From positions 1 through 32,979 of the forward strand of contig JAKIUV010000021.1 of assembly GCA_021647375.1 (NCBI GenBank): a DNA stretch of 32,979 nt. Direction: 5' to 3'. The notes under the pieces were generated by a model. It searched no databases, was not told the origin of the DNA, and saw only the letters and a list, made by a program, of their open reading frames with translations. The DNA is from Robiginitomaculum sp. GTDB lineage: Bacteria > Pseudomonadota > Alphaproteobacteria > Caulobacterales > Maricaulaceae. A program made the position numbers and the translations under genes. Shown here piece by piece: positions 22,502 to 30,326 of this stretch. Positions within the stretch are counted from its first letter, which is position 1. Each line of letters starts with the position of its first letter.

Positions 22502-23175
22502 CGCACCGCCTCCAATACGCTCTTAAACAGGGCAATGCCGTCCGTACCGCCGCGCCCAGAATCGCAAATTAAAGGGTCCACCGCCCGCTCAGGGTGGGGC
22601 ATCATGCCCAGAACGTTGCCCGCTTCGTTGCAAATTCCCGCAATATCGTTTAGGGAACCATTGGGGTTATCTATATATTTGAACACGATGCGTCCGGATT
22701 TTCTCAACTCTCTAAGCGTATCATTATCGGCGTAATAATTGCCGTCGAAATGGGCGATAGGGTAGGTCACTTCGGTTATACCTTTATAGGCTTTGGTGAA
22801 CATTGTATCCCCGTTGACAATTTGTAGCTTTTGCGGGCGGCAGACAAAGCGCAGGCCTTTATTGCGCATCAATGCACCCGGTAAAAGCCCGGCTTCGGTC
22901 AGGATTTGAAACCCGTTGCAAAACCCGGCTACGGGAAGACCATCACCAGCTTTTTTGACAATGTCGCGGACGATAGGCGAGCGGGCGGCGATAGCCCCCG
23001 AACGCAGATAATCGCCGTAAGAAAACCCACCCGGTATAACCACAAAATCAACTTTGGGCAGGGTGGTTTCTTCGTGCCAAACCATGAGAGGTTTGCGCCC
23101 GGTGACTTTCTCAAGTGCGGTCGCGGCGTCGCGGTCACAATTTGAAGCGGGGAAGACAATAACTGCGCTTTGCAT
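22498..23175 (-). CDS. purQ: FGAM synthase glutaminase subunit PurQ
   Basis: This 225-residue class I glutamine amidotransferase supplies ammonia to PurL. The nucleophile cysteine lies in GFCNGFQIL, and the His-Glu pair in GMMPHPERAVDP near the C-terminus. GGFSYGDYLRSGAIAA is the oxyanion and substrate loop. I chose ATG 23175 (MQSAVIVFPASNCDRD) because the family starts there and AGGA precedes it; a longer start at 23244 would run back into purS. The stop overlaps the purL ATG, and the purS stop lies 8 bases upstream. Confidence 0.97.
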   Translation of the reverse strand: MQSAVIVFPASNCDRDAATALEKVTGRKPLMVWHEETTLPKVDFVVIPGGFSYGDYLRSGAIAARSPIVRDIVKKAGDGLPVAGFCNGFQILTEAGLLPGALMRNKGLRFVCRPQKLQIVNGDTMFTKAYKGITEVTYPIAHFDGNYYADNDTLRELRKSGRIVFKYIDNPNGSLNDIAGICNEAGNVLGMMPHPERAVDPLICDSGRGGTDGIALFKSVLEAVR

Positions 23176-23183
23176 GGTGCGTC

Positions 23184-23426
23184 CTACTCGACAATCTCGA
23201 TTTGGTAATCTTCGATCACCGTATTGGCCAGCAATTGCTTGCACATTTTCTCGACTTCCAGTTTTGCGGTTTCAGCATTATCAGAGCTAAGATCAAGTTC
23301 AATCGTCTTACCTTGGCGGGCTTTGGTGACACCCTCAAAACCCATATGAGCTAAAGAACGGGCAATGGTGCGGCCTTGCGGGTCCAGAACGCCGGGCTTA
23401 AGACCGATATGTATAATAGCTTTCAT
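23184..23426 (-). CDS. purS: FGAM synthase small subunit PurS
   Basis: This 80-residue PurS has KAIIHIGLKPGVLDPQGRTI, the family's opening strand and loop, and ends in TVIEDYQIEIVE. PurS bridges PurL and PurQ in the three-part FGAM synthase. The ATG follows the purC TAA directly, with a GAGGA site inside the end of purC, so translation is coupled. Confidence 0.96.
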   Translation of the reverse strand: MKAIIHIGLKPGVLDPQGRTIARSLAHMGFEGVTKARQGKTIELDLSSDNAETAKLEVEKMCKQLLANTVIEDYQIEIVE

Positions 23427-24218
23427 TTATTCATCCTCGTTAGATTCTGGCTTATTAGAGACTACTGATAGTTTAGGCGGCGCTTTCGGATTTTGCTTTA
23501 ATATACCGAGCCGGGTCGCAACCTCCGTATAGGCATCAACCAGCCCGCCGAGATCACGGCGGAACCTGTCTTTATCAAGTTTCTCCTGGGTCTTGCTATC
23601 CCAGAGACGGCAAGAATCCGGACTGATTTCATCGGCCAGTAATAACACATGATCTCCGTTCTCGTCCGTATAACGACCAAACTCTATTTTAAAGTCTATC
23701 AGATCAATGCCAATGCCCGCAAACATGCCGCACAAAATATCATTAATACGTAATGTCAGTGCCGTCATTTCGTCGACCTCTGCGGATGTCGCCCAACCGA
23801 ATGCGAGAATATGCTCTTCGGTGCAGAGCGGGTCGTTAAGCTCATCTTTTTTATAGCAAAACTCGATAATAGAGCGGGACAGGCGCTTACCTTCTTCAAG
23901 GCCGAACATCGGGCAAATGGAGCCTGCGGCCACATTGCGACAAATGACTTCGAGGGGGATGATTTCCACCTCTTTTATGAGTTGCTCGCGCATATTCAGG
24001 CGTTTGATGAAATGCGTAGGTATGCCGACTTTGCCGAGCATTAGCATAATATGCTCTGAAATTCGGTTGTTTAGGACGCCTTTACCGCTCAAAATGGCTT
24101 TCTTTTTGGCATTAAAAGCAGTCGCGTCGTCTTTGAAATACTGAACAAGTGTGCCGGGTTTTGGCCCTTTGTATAGAATTTTTGCCTTGCCTTCGTAGAT
24201 TTTTTCTCGTCTGGACAT
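23427..24218 (-). CDS. purC: SAICAR synthetase PurC
   Basis: This 263-residue protein joins CAIR and aspartate using ATP. KIYEGKAKILYKGPKPGT is the N-terminal ATP-binding strand. EVICRNVAAGSICPMFGLEEG and LIDFKIEFGR carry the substrate and metal sites, and LADEISPDSCRLWD is the classic PurC signature. A short charged C-terminal tail (VVSNKPESNEDE) extends beyond the usual end. It is the first gene of the minus-strand purine operon and is divergent from the zeta-subunit gene, with 185 bases between the starts that must hold both promoters. Confidence 0.97.
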   Translation of the reverse strand: MSRREKIYEGKAKILYKGPKPGTLVQYFKDDATAFNAKKKAILSGKGVLNNRISEHIMLMLGKVGIPTHFIKRLNMREQLIKEVEIIPLEVICRNVAAGSICPMFGLEEGKRLSRSIIEFCYKKDELNDPLCTEEHILAFGWATSAEVDEMTALTLRINDILCGMFAGIGIDLIDFKIEFGRYTDENGDHVLLLADEISPDSCRLWDSKTQEKLDKDRFRRDLGGLVDAYTEVATRLGILKQNPKAPPKLSVVSNKPESNEDE

Positions 24219-24403
24219 GATATACTGCCATTTGCGTGCCGATTCGCACTATAAGGCAAGAATTTATCCTAGGCGGTCTCACACCACAAGACAATCTACA
24301 TGAAATACGCTGCTTTTTATTGGGGATATTAATTATAATTTTGTGGCCTTTTTTAGTCAGGCTAGGTAAAATGGCGCAAATGCTCAACTTGATTGGAAAT
24401 AAA

Positions 24404-24727
24404 ATGAAATCCTTTGATGACCGTAATAAATTTGCAGAGAAGAAATTTGTATCAGATGCAGATCAAGATTTTAAAATCGAAGCCCGCCGCAATAAATTGC
24501 TTGGCCTATGGGTTGCTGACCTTATCGGGAAAACTGGTGATGATGTCATGCCTTATGTTCTCGAAGTGATTAAATCCGATATGGAAGAACCCGGCGACGA
24601 AGATGTGTTTCGTAAGATCAAAGCAGATGTTATTGCGGCGGGTGTTCAAATGTCCGACGTTGAAATCCGTGAGCGCATGGACATCTTCTTAACCGAAGCC
24701 CGTAAGCAGATTACTGAGGCTGAGTAA
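24404..24727 (+). CDS. ATPase inhibitor subunit zeta (DUF1476)
   Basis: This 107-residue protein begins MKSFDDRNKFAEKKFVSD, the typical start of the alphaproteobacterial zeta subunit. In Paracoccus its N-terminal segment enters the F1 sector and blocks ATP hydrolysis. The middle is helical (RRNKLLGLWVADLIGKTGDD) and the C-terminus is an acidic helix bundle. I chose ATG 24404 because the family starts there and GGAAAT precedes it; an upstream reading from 24236 gives a hydrophobic stretch foreign to the family. This family is restricted to Alphaproteobacteria, which supports the taxonomic placement. A strong hairpin follows the stop. Confidence 0.93.
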   Translation: MKSFDDRNKFAEKKFVSDADQDFKIEARRNKLLGLWVADLIGKTGDDVMPYVLEVIKSDMEEPGDEDVFRKIKADVIAAGVQMSDVEIRERMDIFLTEARKQITEAE

Positions 24728-24735
24728 AACACTTC

Positions 24736-24769
24736 TCTCCTTCCCCCATCAAAAAATGGGGGAAGGAGA
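24736..24769. terminator. Strong bidirectional terminator hairpin
   Basis: A 14-bp perfect stem (arms 24736-24749 and 24756-24769, core CTCCTTCCCCCAT) with a CAAAAA loop lies between the convergent zeta-subunit and thioredoxin-like genes. It can serve both directions. It is similar in flavour to, but not the same as, the CCTCTCC modules near pccA. Confidence 0.75.
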
Positions 24770-24787
24770 AATTAAGAACTTGTTACA

Positions 24788-25249
24788 TCAGCGCGGTGCG
24801 TTGGGGGCGGGGCAGGTAATGTCGAATGACGGCTTATTTGCCAGCGCATAGGTTTTCAGGTTTCCGATATGGGCCGCCATAGCCCCAGCGTCATACATCA
24901 TATTAACACAGCCGAGCGTGTTTTTAGTGTCCGCATCAATCATAGCCGCGAAGCCTGTGACGCCGTACCACATATTATATTGCGTTGCGATTTGGTGGTC
25001 AAAAGCGATATGGGCACTGCGTTCAATGCGCCCGCTATCGGTAACATCAATAACCACGACTTTGATTGCAGGGTCATTGAGTTGTTTAAGGGCGCGGTTA
25101 AGGTTTGGCTCGACAATTTTACAAGGCGCGCACCAGTCGGCACGAAATATCACCACATACATTTCTGGTGGCTGTTGCGCATGAGCGGCGGAACCAATGC
25201 CCAAGATTAGGAATAAGGGCAGGAAAAAATATTTAATCAAATGTGTCAT
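24788..25249 (-). CDS. Exported thioredoxin-like protein A
   Basis: This 153-residue protein has a signal peptide (MTHLIKYFFLPLFLILGIGS, cleavage near AHA-QQ) and a thioredoxin-fold active site, FRADWCAPCKIVEP (CxxC at 40-43). It should act in the periplasm as a thiol-disulfide protein. After the active site come VVVIDVTDS and a long segment HIAFDHQIATQYNMWYGVTG, followed by FAAMIDADTKNTLGCV with a third cysteine; this layout recurs in the neighbouring paralogue. A fourth cysteine lies near the C-terminus (FDITCPAP). Typical cis-Pro-loop spacing is not obvious, so it diverges from standard TlpA/DsbE proteins. Confidence 0.82.
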   Translation of the reverse strand: MTHLIKYFFLPLFLILGIGSAAHAQQPPEMYVVIFRADWCAPCKIVEPNLNRALKQLNDPAIKVVVIDVTDSGRIERSAHIAFDHQIATQYNMWYGVTGFAAMIDADTKNTLGCVNMMYDAGAMAAHIGNLKTYALANKPSFDITCPAPNAPR

Positions 25250-25340
25250 TACTCACCTATAGCTGTGCCAAAAAGTCTGCGCATCTGACTTATACAGCTA
25301 AATATGTAAAATATTCGTGATGTAAATACGGGGAATACGG

Positions 25341-25373
25341 GCAAAAAAATAGGCTCGGCGAACCGAACCTATT
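25341..25373 (-). terminator. Rho-independent terminator after thioredoxin-like protein B
   Basis: On the minus strand an 11-bp stem (25373-25363 with 25358-25348, one G-U pair) with a TTCG tetraloop is followed by seven Ts. It lies 34 bases past the stop of thioredoxin-like protein B and separates it from paralogue A. Confidence 0.88.
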
Positions 25374-25407
25374 GTTTTGTATTTACGGGAGTAATTATTT
25401 GCCAAAA

Positions 25408-25881
25408 TTATTGACCGGGGTCAACATTATGGGCTGCTGGGCAACGGAATTGCGCTGAACGGTTGGAAACCGCTTGATCGTGCGGCAGGCCAGCGGCTGC
25501 TTTAATAAAGTTGGCTGATTTAAATAGGTCTGCATTGTCAGTGAGGCAACCAAGTGTGCGGCCACTTTGACGGTCAATTACAGCCGTAAAACCAGTGAGG
25601 CCCGCCCATTTATTGTACTGTTTGGTGATGTTGCGGTCAAATGCAGTATGGGCAGAAACTTCCCATTTCAGTGCATTTGATGTGTCGATAGTCACAAGCT
25701 CTACCTTTGAGCTGCGCACCATATTCATAGCGTTGTCCAATTTGTTTTCCATGACGGCACAATTTGCACAATCATCGGCGCGGAATTTGACGACATATAT
25801 GTCAGGGCGTTCAGATGCAGTTGCTGTGGCAGCGGTTACACATAATACTGCCGTACCCAAAATAGCGGTAAATTTTTTCAT
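25408..25881 (-). CDS. Exported thioredoxin-like protein B
   Basis: This 157-residue paralogue of the neighbouring gene has a signal peptide MKKFTAILGTAVLCVTAATA (cleavage near TASE) and a CxxC site FRADDCANCAVME (38-41), where the tryptophan usual before the first cysteine is replaced by aspartate. It shares the unusual segment HTAFDRNITKQYNKWAGLTG, followed by FTAVIDRQSGRTLGCL, and a C-terminal cysteine (FRCPAA). I chose ATG 25881 because it gives a clean signal peptide; 25917 adds a charged head. The altered active site suggests a different redox potential or partner from protein A. A strong terminator follows. Confidence 0.82.
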   Translation of the reverse strand: MKKFTAILGTAVLCVTAATATASERPDIYVVKFRADDCANCAVMENKLDNAMNMVRSSKVELVTIDTSNALKWEVSAHTAFDRNITKQYNKWAGLTGFTAVIDRQSGRTLGCLTDNADLFKSANFIKAAAGLPHDQAVSNRSAQFRCPAAHNVDPGQ

Positions 25882-26031
25882 TGTTTTAGTCCTTAGTTCT
25901 CTTGAAGTTAATACCAATTATTATTGTTATGTCGCTTTGATACACATCAATGGTTATTTTTTGGCAAATGTGTCGCTAACCCTTCATTTACCAAAGAGCG
26001 GAATGGCATTAAAAAAATGGCTAAGTACTGC

Positions 26032-26053
26032 AAAAAACCTAAGAAATTTTAGG
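26032..26053 (-). terminator. Short terminator after purB
   Basis: On the minus strand CCTAA...TTAGG (26053-26049 with 26042-26038) is followed by six Ts. It starts just past the purB stop at 26059. The stem is only 5-6 bp. Confidence 0.5.
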
Positions 26054-26058
26054 AAAAC

Positions 26059-27360
26059 CTAGGAAAAAATTCTTGAAAAAATTTCATCCACTTGTGCAAA
26101 ATGATAATCAAGGTCAAACATTTCGCCAATTTCGTCCGGATTTAAATGCTTGTTTACCACAGGGTCGGCGTTAAGGAGTGCCTGGAACTCGCCTTCACCG
26201 CGCCAACTTGCCATGGCACTAGTCTGCACGGCCTTATAGGCGTCCTCGCGGCTCATGCCTTTTTGGGTCAGAGCCAACATAATGCGCTGGGAATTGTGTA
26301 GGCCCCCAAGCTTGTTCAAATTAGCCAACATGTTTTCCGGGTACACCACCAGCTTTCCCATTACGCCCGCCAGACGGTAAAGGGCAAAGTGCAGGTGGAT
26401 AGTTGCGTCTGGCGCAATACCGCGCTCTACGGAGGAGTGGGAAATATCCCGTTCATGCCACAGGGCAACATTTTCTAGGGCAGGGGTAACGGCGGAACGC
26501 ACGAGGCGCGCTAAACCAGTCAGGTTTTCTGTCAAAATCGGATTGCGCTTGTGGGGCATGGCAGAGGAGCCTTTTTGTCCCTTGGAGAAAAACTCTTCAA
26601 CCTCCAGAACTTCGGTGCGCTGTAAATGCCGGATCTCAACGGCCAAGCGTTCGATAGAACTTGCGATGACGCCGAGCGTGGCAAAATAGGCGGCATGGCG
26701 GTCGCGGGGGATGACTTGGGTCGAGATAGGCTCGACCGTGAGGCCAAGCTTATCGGCTACATATTCTTCAACTTGTGGGTCTATATTGGCAAAAGTTCCG
26801 ACCGCCCCGGAAATAGCACAGGTGGCTATTTCGGCGCGGGCTGTGACGAGGCGTGTGCGGCAGCGTTCAAATTCGGCGTAAGCTTGCGCCATTTTCAGGC
26901 CGAACGTGGTTGGTTCTGCATGGATAGCGTGGGAGCGGCCAATGGTTGGGGTATATTTATGCTCTAGGGCTTGGGCTTTGAGCGCCGCCAAAACTTTGTC
27001 CATACCCTCTAAAAGCAAATCACTGGCGCGAGCCAACTGTACCGACAATGTCGTGTCCAGAACGTCTGATGATGTCATACCTTGGTGGACAAAGCGCGAA
27101 TCGTCGCCGATGAAGGTGGCAAGGTGGGTCAGAAATGCGATAACGTCGTGCTTGACCTCGCGTTCAATTTCGTCGATTGCCGCAACGTCAAATTCCGCCG
27201 CATTACCCTTGTCCCAGATGTTTTTGGCAGAGTCTTTCGGGATAACTCCAAGCTCGGCCATAGCGGTACAAGCGTGGGCTTCTATTTCAAACCAGATGCG
27301 AAACTTGGTCTCTTGCGACCAAATGGCAACCATATCAGGGCGGGCGTAACGGGGAATCAT
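26059..27360 (-). CDS. purB: Adenylosuccinate lyase PurB
   Basis: This 433-residue enzyme acts twice in purine synthesis (SAICAR to AICAR, adenylosuccinate to AMP). TSSDVLDT at 97-104, GRSHAIHAEP at 141-150 (catalytic-type histidine) and the flexible-loop signature GSSAMPHKRNP (264-274, with the catalytic serine) are present. The short C-terminal domain fits the Bacillus/Thermotoga-type PurB of about 430 residues. The ATG at 27360 has AAGG just upstream. It lies away from purCSQL and follows the MFS gene on the same strand with a 41-base gap. Confidence 0.97.
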   Translation of the reverse strand: MIPRYARPDMVAIWSQETKFRIWFEIEAHACTAMAELGVIPKDSAKNIWDKGNAAEFDVAAIDEIEREVKHDVIAFLTHLATFIGDDSRFVHQGMTSSDVLDTTLSVQLARASDLLLEGMDKVLAALKAQALEHKYTPTIGRSHAIHAEPTTFGLKMAQAYAEFERCRTRLVTARAEIATCAISGAVGTFANIDPQVEEYVADKLGLTVEPISTQVIPRDRHAAYFATLGVIASSIERLAVEIRHLQRTEVLEVEEFFSKGQKGSSAMPHKRNPILTENLTGLARLVRSAVTPALENVALWHERDISHSSVERGIAPDATIHLHFALYRLAGVMGKLVVYPENMLANLNKLGGLHNSQRIMLALTQKGMSREDAYKAVQTSAMASWRGEGEFQALLNADPVVNKHLNPDEIGEMFDLDYHFAQVDEIFSRIFS

Positions 27361-27401
27361 AATACTACCTTATATTTGTACGCCCCCTACATATGGGGTA
27401 T

Positions 27402-28730
27402 TCATTCGGATGCAACAGCTTCATTGCGCTTTTCCGCCGCCGCCCAGTCTTTGGGTAGGTTTTTCGCTGCAATCATAAAGCTTATGGCTGAAATGATAAA
27501 GGACAAGCTTACCCATGTCATGGAAATGCGGATAGCGTGGACCTTGCCGTGGGCAGGTTCAAACACGTCCACCAATATACCGACGATTGTCGGCCCGCCG
27601 CCCAGGGCGATAATATTGAGAATAAGGAAAAACAAAGCCGTGGACATTGCCCGCATATTGATAGGTGCCAAGGTTTGGGCGATGGCAAATGACGGGCCGA
27701 GATACATACCAAGGAAAACCACAAAGATGGTGATAACGGCCATATGCGCCCATACAGTTGGCACCCAGAACGACAGGACGGCTAATGGCAAAGCACAGAT
27801 GACGGTAATGGCCGGGATCAGCGCATAGGCGCGTACATTGTTATTGCGCTTGGCAAAACGGTCAGCCAAATAGCCGCCTAGCCATGTGCCAAATCCGTAA
27901 GCAAACATGTTGATAAAGCCGAGGGTGAACATCATATTTTTAAACCCGACAGGTTTTTCAGAACTGCCGTCAAAGGGTAAAAGATAATCTATTTGCCAGG
28001 TGGAAAACGCATAGCCAGCAAATGAAGCAAAGGCGATGCCTAGGCACATTGCCCACCAAGATGGTATGGATAGGAGAATGCCGAGGGCTTCACCAAATGG
28101 CGGCGAGGTTGGTTTTTCGCCCGTATCTGAAGCTTCCTGTGCGCCGCGTTCCGGTTCACGAATGACAATTCGGACGATGACCGCCAAGCCGACACCCGCA
28201 ATGCCGAGCCAGATAAGGAGTTGGCGCCAGTCAAAGCCAGAACCGGGATTGCCAAGGGCTATACCGGCAATAAAATAAGCAAAGCCAAGCCCAATGGGAA
28301 TACCGAGGGCGTAAATAGATAATGCACTACCCCGTTCTTCCTTTGGGTATAAGTCCGATAAAATAGAATGTGACGGTGGGCTACCGCCTGCTTCGCCGAT
28401 GCCAACACCAATACGGGCGAGACCAATCTGCAAGAAGTTTCCTGCCATTCCAGTTAATGCTGTAAAGGCACTCCAGACCGCCAATGATGTGGAGACAATA
28501 TTTACCCGGTTATACCTATCCGCCAGCCACGCTATAGGCAGGGCAATAATGGTATAAAATAAGGCGAAAACTATGCCCTTCAAAAGTCCAAGTTGGGTAT
28601 TGGAAAGACCTAAATCCGCCTGAATAAACGGCGATAATATCCCGATGATTTGGCGATCAATAAAATTGAATGCATACACCAGCGTCAAGAGCAGAAGCAC
28701 AAGCGTTCGGTAGTTTTTGTTATCGGTCAT
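27402..28730 (-). CDS. MFS transporter, Spinster-like
   Basis: This 442-residue, twelve-helix major facilitator opens with LVLLLLTLVYAFNFIDRQII and GILSPFIQADLGLSNTQLG, the usual N-terminus of the Spinster-like group. The loop 2-3 signature reads IAWLADRYNRVNIV, and ARIGVGIGEAGGSPPSHSIL is the conserved fourth-fifth helix region. A soluble loop with REPERGAQEASDTGEK splits the two six-helix halves. The substrate is unknown; bacterial members are often assigned to organic acids, sugars or lipids without proof. purB follows 41 bases later on the same strand. Confidence 0.92.
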   Translation of the reverse strand: MTDNKNYRTLVLLLLTLVYAFNFIDRQIIGILSPFIQADLGLSNTQLGLLKGIVFALFYTIIALPIAWLADRYNRVNIVSTSLAVWSAFTALTGMAGNFLQIGLARIGVGIGEAGGSPPSHSILSDLYPKEERGSALSIYALGIPIGLGFAYFIAGIALGNPGSGFDWRQLLIWLGIAGVGLAVIVRIVIREPERGAQEASDTGEKPTSPPFGEALGILLSIPSWWAMCLGIAFASFAGYAFSTWQIDYLLPFDGSSEKPVGFKNMMFTLGFINMFAYGFGTWLGGYLADRFAKRNNNVRAYALIPAITVICALPLAVLSFWVPTVWAHMAVITIFVVFLGMYLGPSFAIAQTLAPINMRAMSTALFFLILNIIALGGGPTIVGILVDVFEPAHGKVHAIRISMTWVSLSFIISAISFMIAAKNLPKDWAAAEKRNEAVASE

Positions 28731-28811
28731 GGGATCCCCAAATTATTATTTTTATAGGAACACTCTTAGTGCTTAGTCATATACAGTCAATAGCAACACG
28801 ACGTTGATAGC

Positions 28812-28843
28812 AAAAAGCCTGCCCCGATATGATCAGGGCAGGC
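28812..28843 (-). terminator. Rho-independent terminator after the DUF2147-like gene
   Basis: On the minus strand GCCTGCCC (28843-28836) pairs with GGGCAGGC (28824-28817) and is followed by TTTTTG. It lies 30 bases past the stop of the DUF2147-like gene, in the 142-base gap before the MFS start. Confidence 0.85.
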
Positions 28844-28872
28844 CTCTAATAGTTTTGTCAAGTGGTTAAAGT

Positions 28873-29427
28873 CTATTCAGACTTCATCTCTTCAACCTTT
28901 GCCGCTTCGGCTGGCTTGGCGCGATCCCATTTCTCACTGTCACAAATGCCTGCGCAGCCTTTGATTTTCAGGACATCACCCTCGACGGTGACGGTGCCCT
29001 TGAACGTCATGAATTTCGGCATCTCTGGATGCTTCATTTTCTTGCCTTTCCAAGCATCACCCTCGGCCATCATGCCGTGGCACATTTCAAAGTCCTTCTT
29101 GGCCTTGCCGCTTTTCTTGGTGCGGTTGATAATTGTGCAATACATAGCGCCGTCTTTAAACGATACGCGTACATCTTGGCCTTTTTTCCTACGCACCCAC
29201 ATGCCCTCAGGGCCAGCGGCTTTTGCAGGAACAACCATTGTTGTGGCGCCGTCAACTGCTTTTTCTACGGATTCTGTAGCTTCAGTCATTACCTGTTCGG
29301 CTTGCTCCTGAACCTGTTCTTGCATTTGTTCTTGGACCTGTTCTTGAACTTGCTCTTGCGCATTTGCAGTAGTCGCCCCCAGACCTATTGTTAAAGCAGT
29401 AACAAATAGCATTTTTTTCATGTACAT
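28873..29427 (-). CDS. Exported DUF2147-like protein with a Gln/Glu repeat
   Basis: This 184-residue protein has a signal peptide (MYMKKMLFVTALTIGLGATT, cleavage near ANA-QE). Next comes a low-complexity stretch of four-residue units (Q-E-Q-V/M, residues about 25-48), an acidic helix with VEKAVDG, and a C-terminal domain. That domain reads GPEGMWVRRKKGQDVRVSFK, AMYCTIIN, W-K-G-K-K and LKIKGCAGICDSEKWDR, matching the DUF2147 layout (G-x-W, C-x-I, W-x-G, G-C-x-G-x-C-x-S-x-x-W-x-R). The family's role is unknown; it is a periplasmic lipocalin-like fold in some members. GGAGGA precedes ATG 29427. The repeat is coded by 12-bp tandem units. Confidence 0.78.
   Translation of the reverse strand: MYMKKMLFVTALTIGLGATTANAQEQVQEQVQEQMQEQVQEQAEQVMTEATESVEKAVDGATTMVVPAKAAGPEGMWVRRKKGQDVRVSFKDGAMYCTIINRTKKSGKAKKDFEMCHGMMAEGDAWKGKKMKHPEMPKFMTFKGTVTVEGDVLKIKGCAGICDSEKWDRAKPAEAAKVEEMKSE
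29292..29357. repeat. 12-bp tandem repeats coding Q-E-Q-V units
   Basis: About five imperfect copies of a 12-base unit (CAAGAACAGGTT type on the minus strand) encode the Gln/Glu segment of the DUF2147-like protein. Copy-number change would keep the frame. Confidence 0.75.
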
Positions 29428-29591
29428 ATTTTTCCTCCATTATTGTTATTATTGCAGGAAACATCTTCCCCAACAGCTTCTTATAGCCAAAAAACCGGAG
29501 TTTCGCAAGCGCATATGCAGTTTTGCTAATATACCGTGTTTCTACGGACAACATTAATGTGCACTTGGGCTAAGTCTGTCGCGTTTTACAG

Positions 29592-30326
29592 CTACATCAA
29601 ACCCAATGTTTTAAAGCTCACAGTGCTATCGCGCCCAATGATCAGATGGTCATGGACTGTGACGCCTAGTGGTTTGGCAGCTGCAACTATATTATTGGTC
29701 ATGTCGATGTCGCTTTGGCTCGGCGTTGGATCGCCCGACGGGTGATTATGGGCTAGGATGATGGCGGTTGACGATAATTCTAGCGCCCGTTTAATCACTT
29801 CGCGCGGATAGACGGGCGCACGGTCGACTGTGCCTTGTCCCAATATTTCGTCTGCTATCAGGCGGTTTTTCTTGTCCAGAAACAACACCCGAAACTGCTC
29901 TTCGGTTTCAAACTGCATAGCCGAGCGACAATAGTCGAGAAGGGCGTTCCACGACGAAAGCACTGGGCGACCCAATATGCTTTCTTGTCCAATTTTGAGC
30001 GCGCCAGCTTGGAGAATTTTTAAATCGAGCGCAATTTTTTCGCTAATACCTTTGACCTCAGCCAAGCGGTTAATCGGTGCGGACACAACTTCGGCGAAAC
30101 TACCAAATTTTGCGATTAATTCTTTGGCAATGGGTTTAACATCGCGGCGCAATATGGAGCGAAATAGATAAAGCTCCAGCAGTTCATAATCCGCCAAAGC
30201 TTGCACACCGCCCTCCAAAAACCGCGCCCGTAGGCGGTCGCGATGACCGTGGTAATGGGGTTTGGGTTTTTTCGCGGGTTTAGTCACGGGTTTAGTCACG
30301 GGTTTAGTCATAGGGTGGACGGTCAA
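29592..30326 (-). CDS. radC: RadC-family JAB/MPN protein
   Basis: This 244-residue protein has an N-terminal helix-hairpin-helix-like part (DYELLELYLFRSILRRDVKPIAKELI, RLAEVKGISEKIALDLKI) and the C-terminal RadC/JAB metal domain with LAHNHPSGDPTPSQSD, the zinc-type motif H193-x-H195 and D206. Despite the name, a direct DNA repair role is not established. The N-terminus holds three T-K-P-V/A repeats. ATG 30326 has AGGG just upstream; ATG 30311 is the alternative. The start overlaps the end of map by 8-23 bases, so it is probably the last gene of sfsA-map-radC. Confidence 0.92.
   Translation of the reverse strand: MTVHPMTKPVTKPVTKPAKKPKPHYHGHRDRLRARFLEGGVQALADYELLELYLFRSILRRDVKPIAKELIAKFGSFAEVVSAPINRLAEVKGISEKIALDLKILQAGALKIGQESILGRPVLSSWNALLDYCRSAMQFETEEQFRVLFLDKKNRLIADEILGQGTVDRAPVYPREVIKRALELSSTAIILAHNHPSGDPTPSQSDIDMTNNIVAAAKPLGVTVHDHLIIGRDSTVSFKTLGLM
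30275..30310. repeat. Three tandem 12-bp units across the map/radC overlap
   Basis: CGGGTTTAGTCA is repeated three times exactly. On the minus strand the units encode the T-K-P-V repeats of RadC, and the unit next to map supplies the map TAA stop. Gain or loss of a unit keeps the radC frame and leaves map unchanged. Confidence 0.85.

Noticed and set aside
24236..24403. N-terminal membrane extension of the zeta subunit
   Set aside because: Known zeta proteins start MKSFDDR; the extension overlaps the purC/zeta promoter region and has no ribosome binding site.
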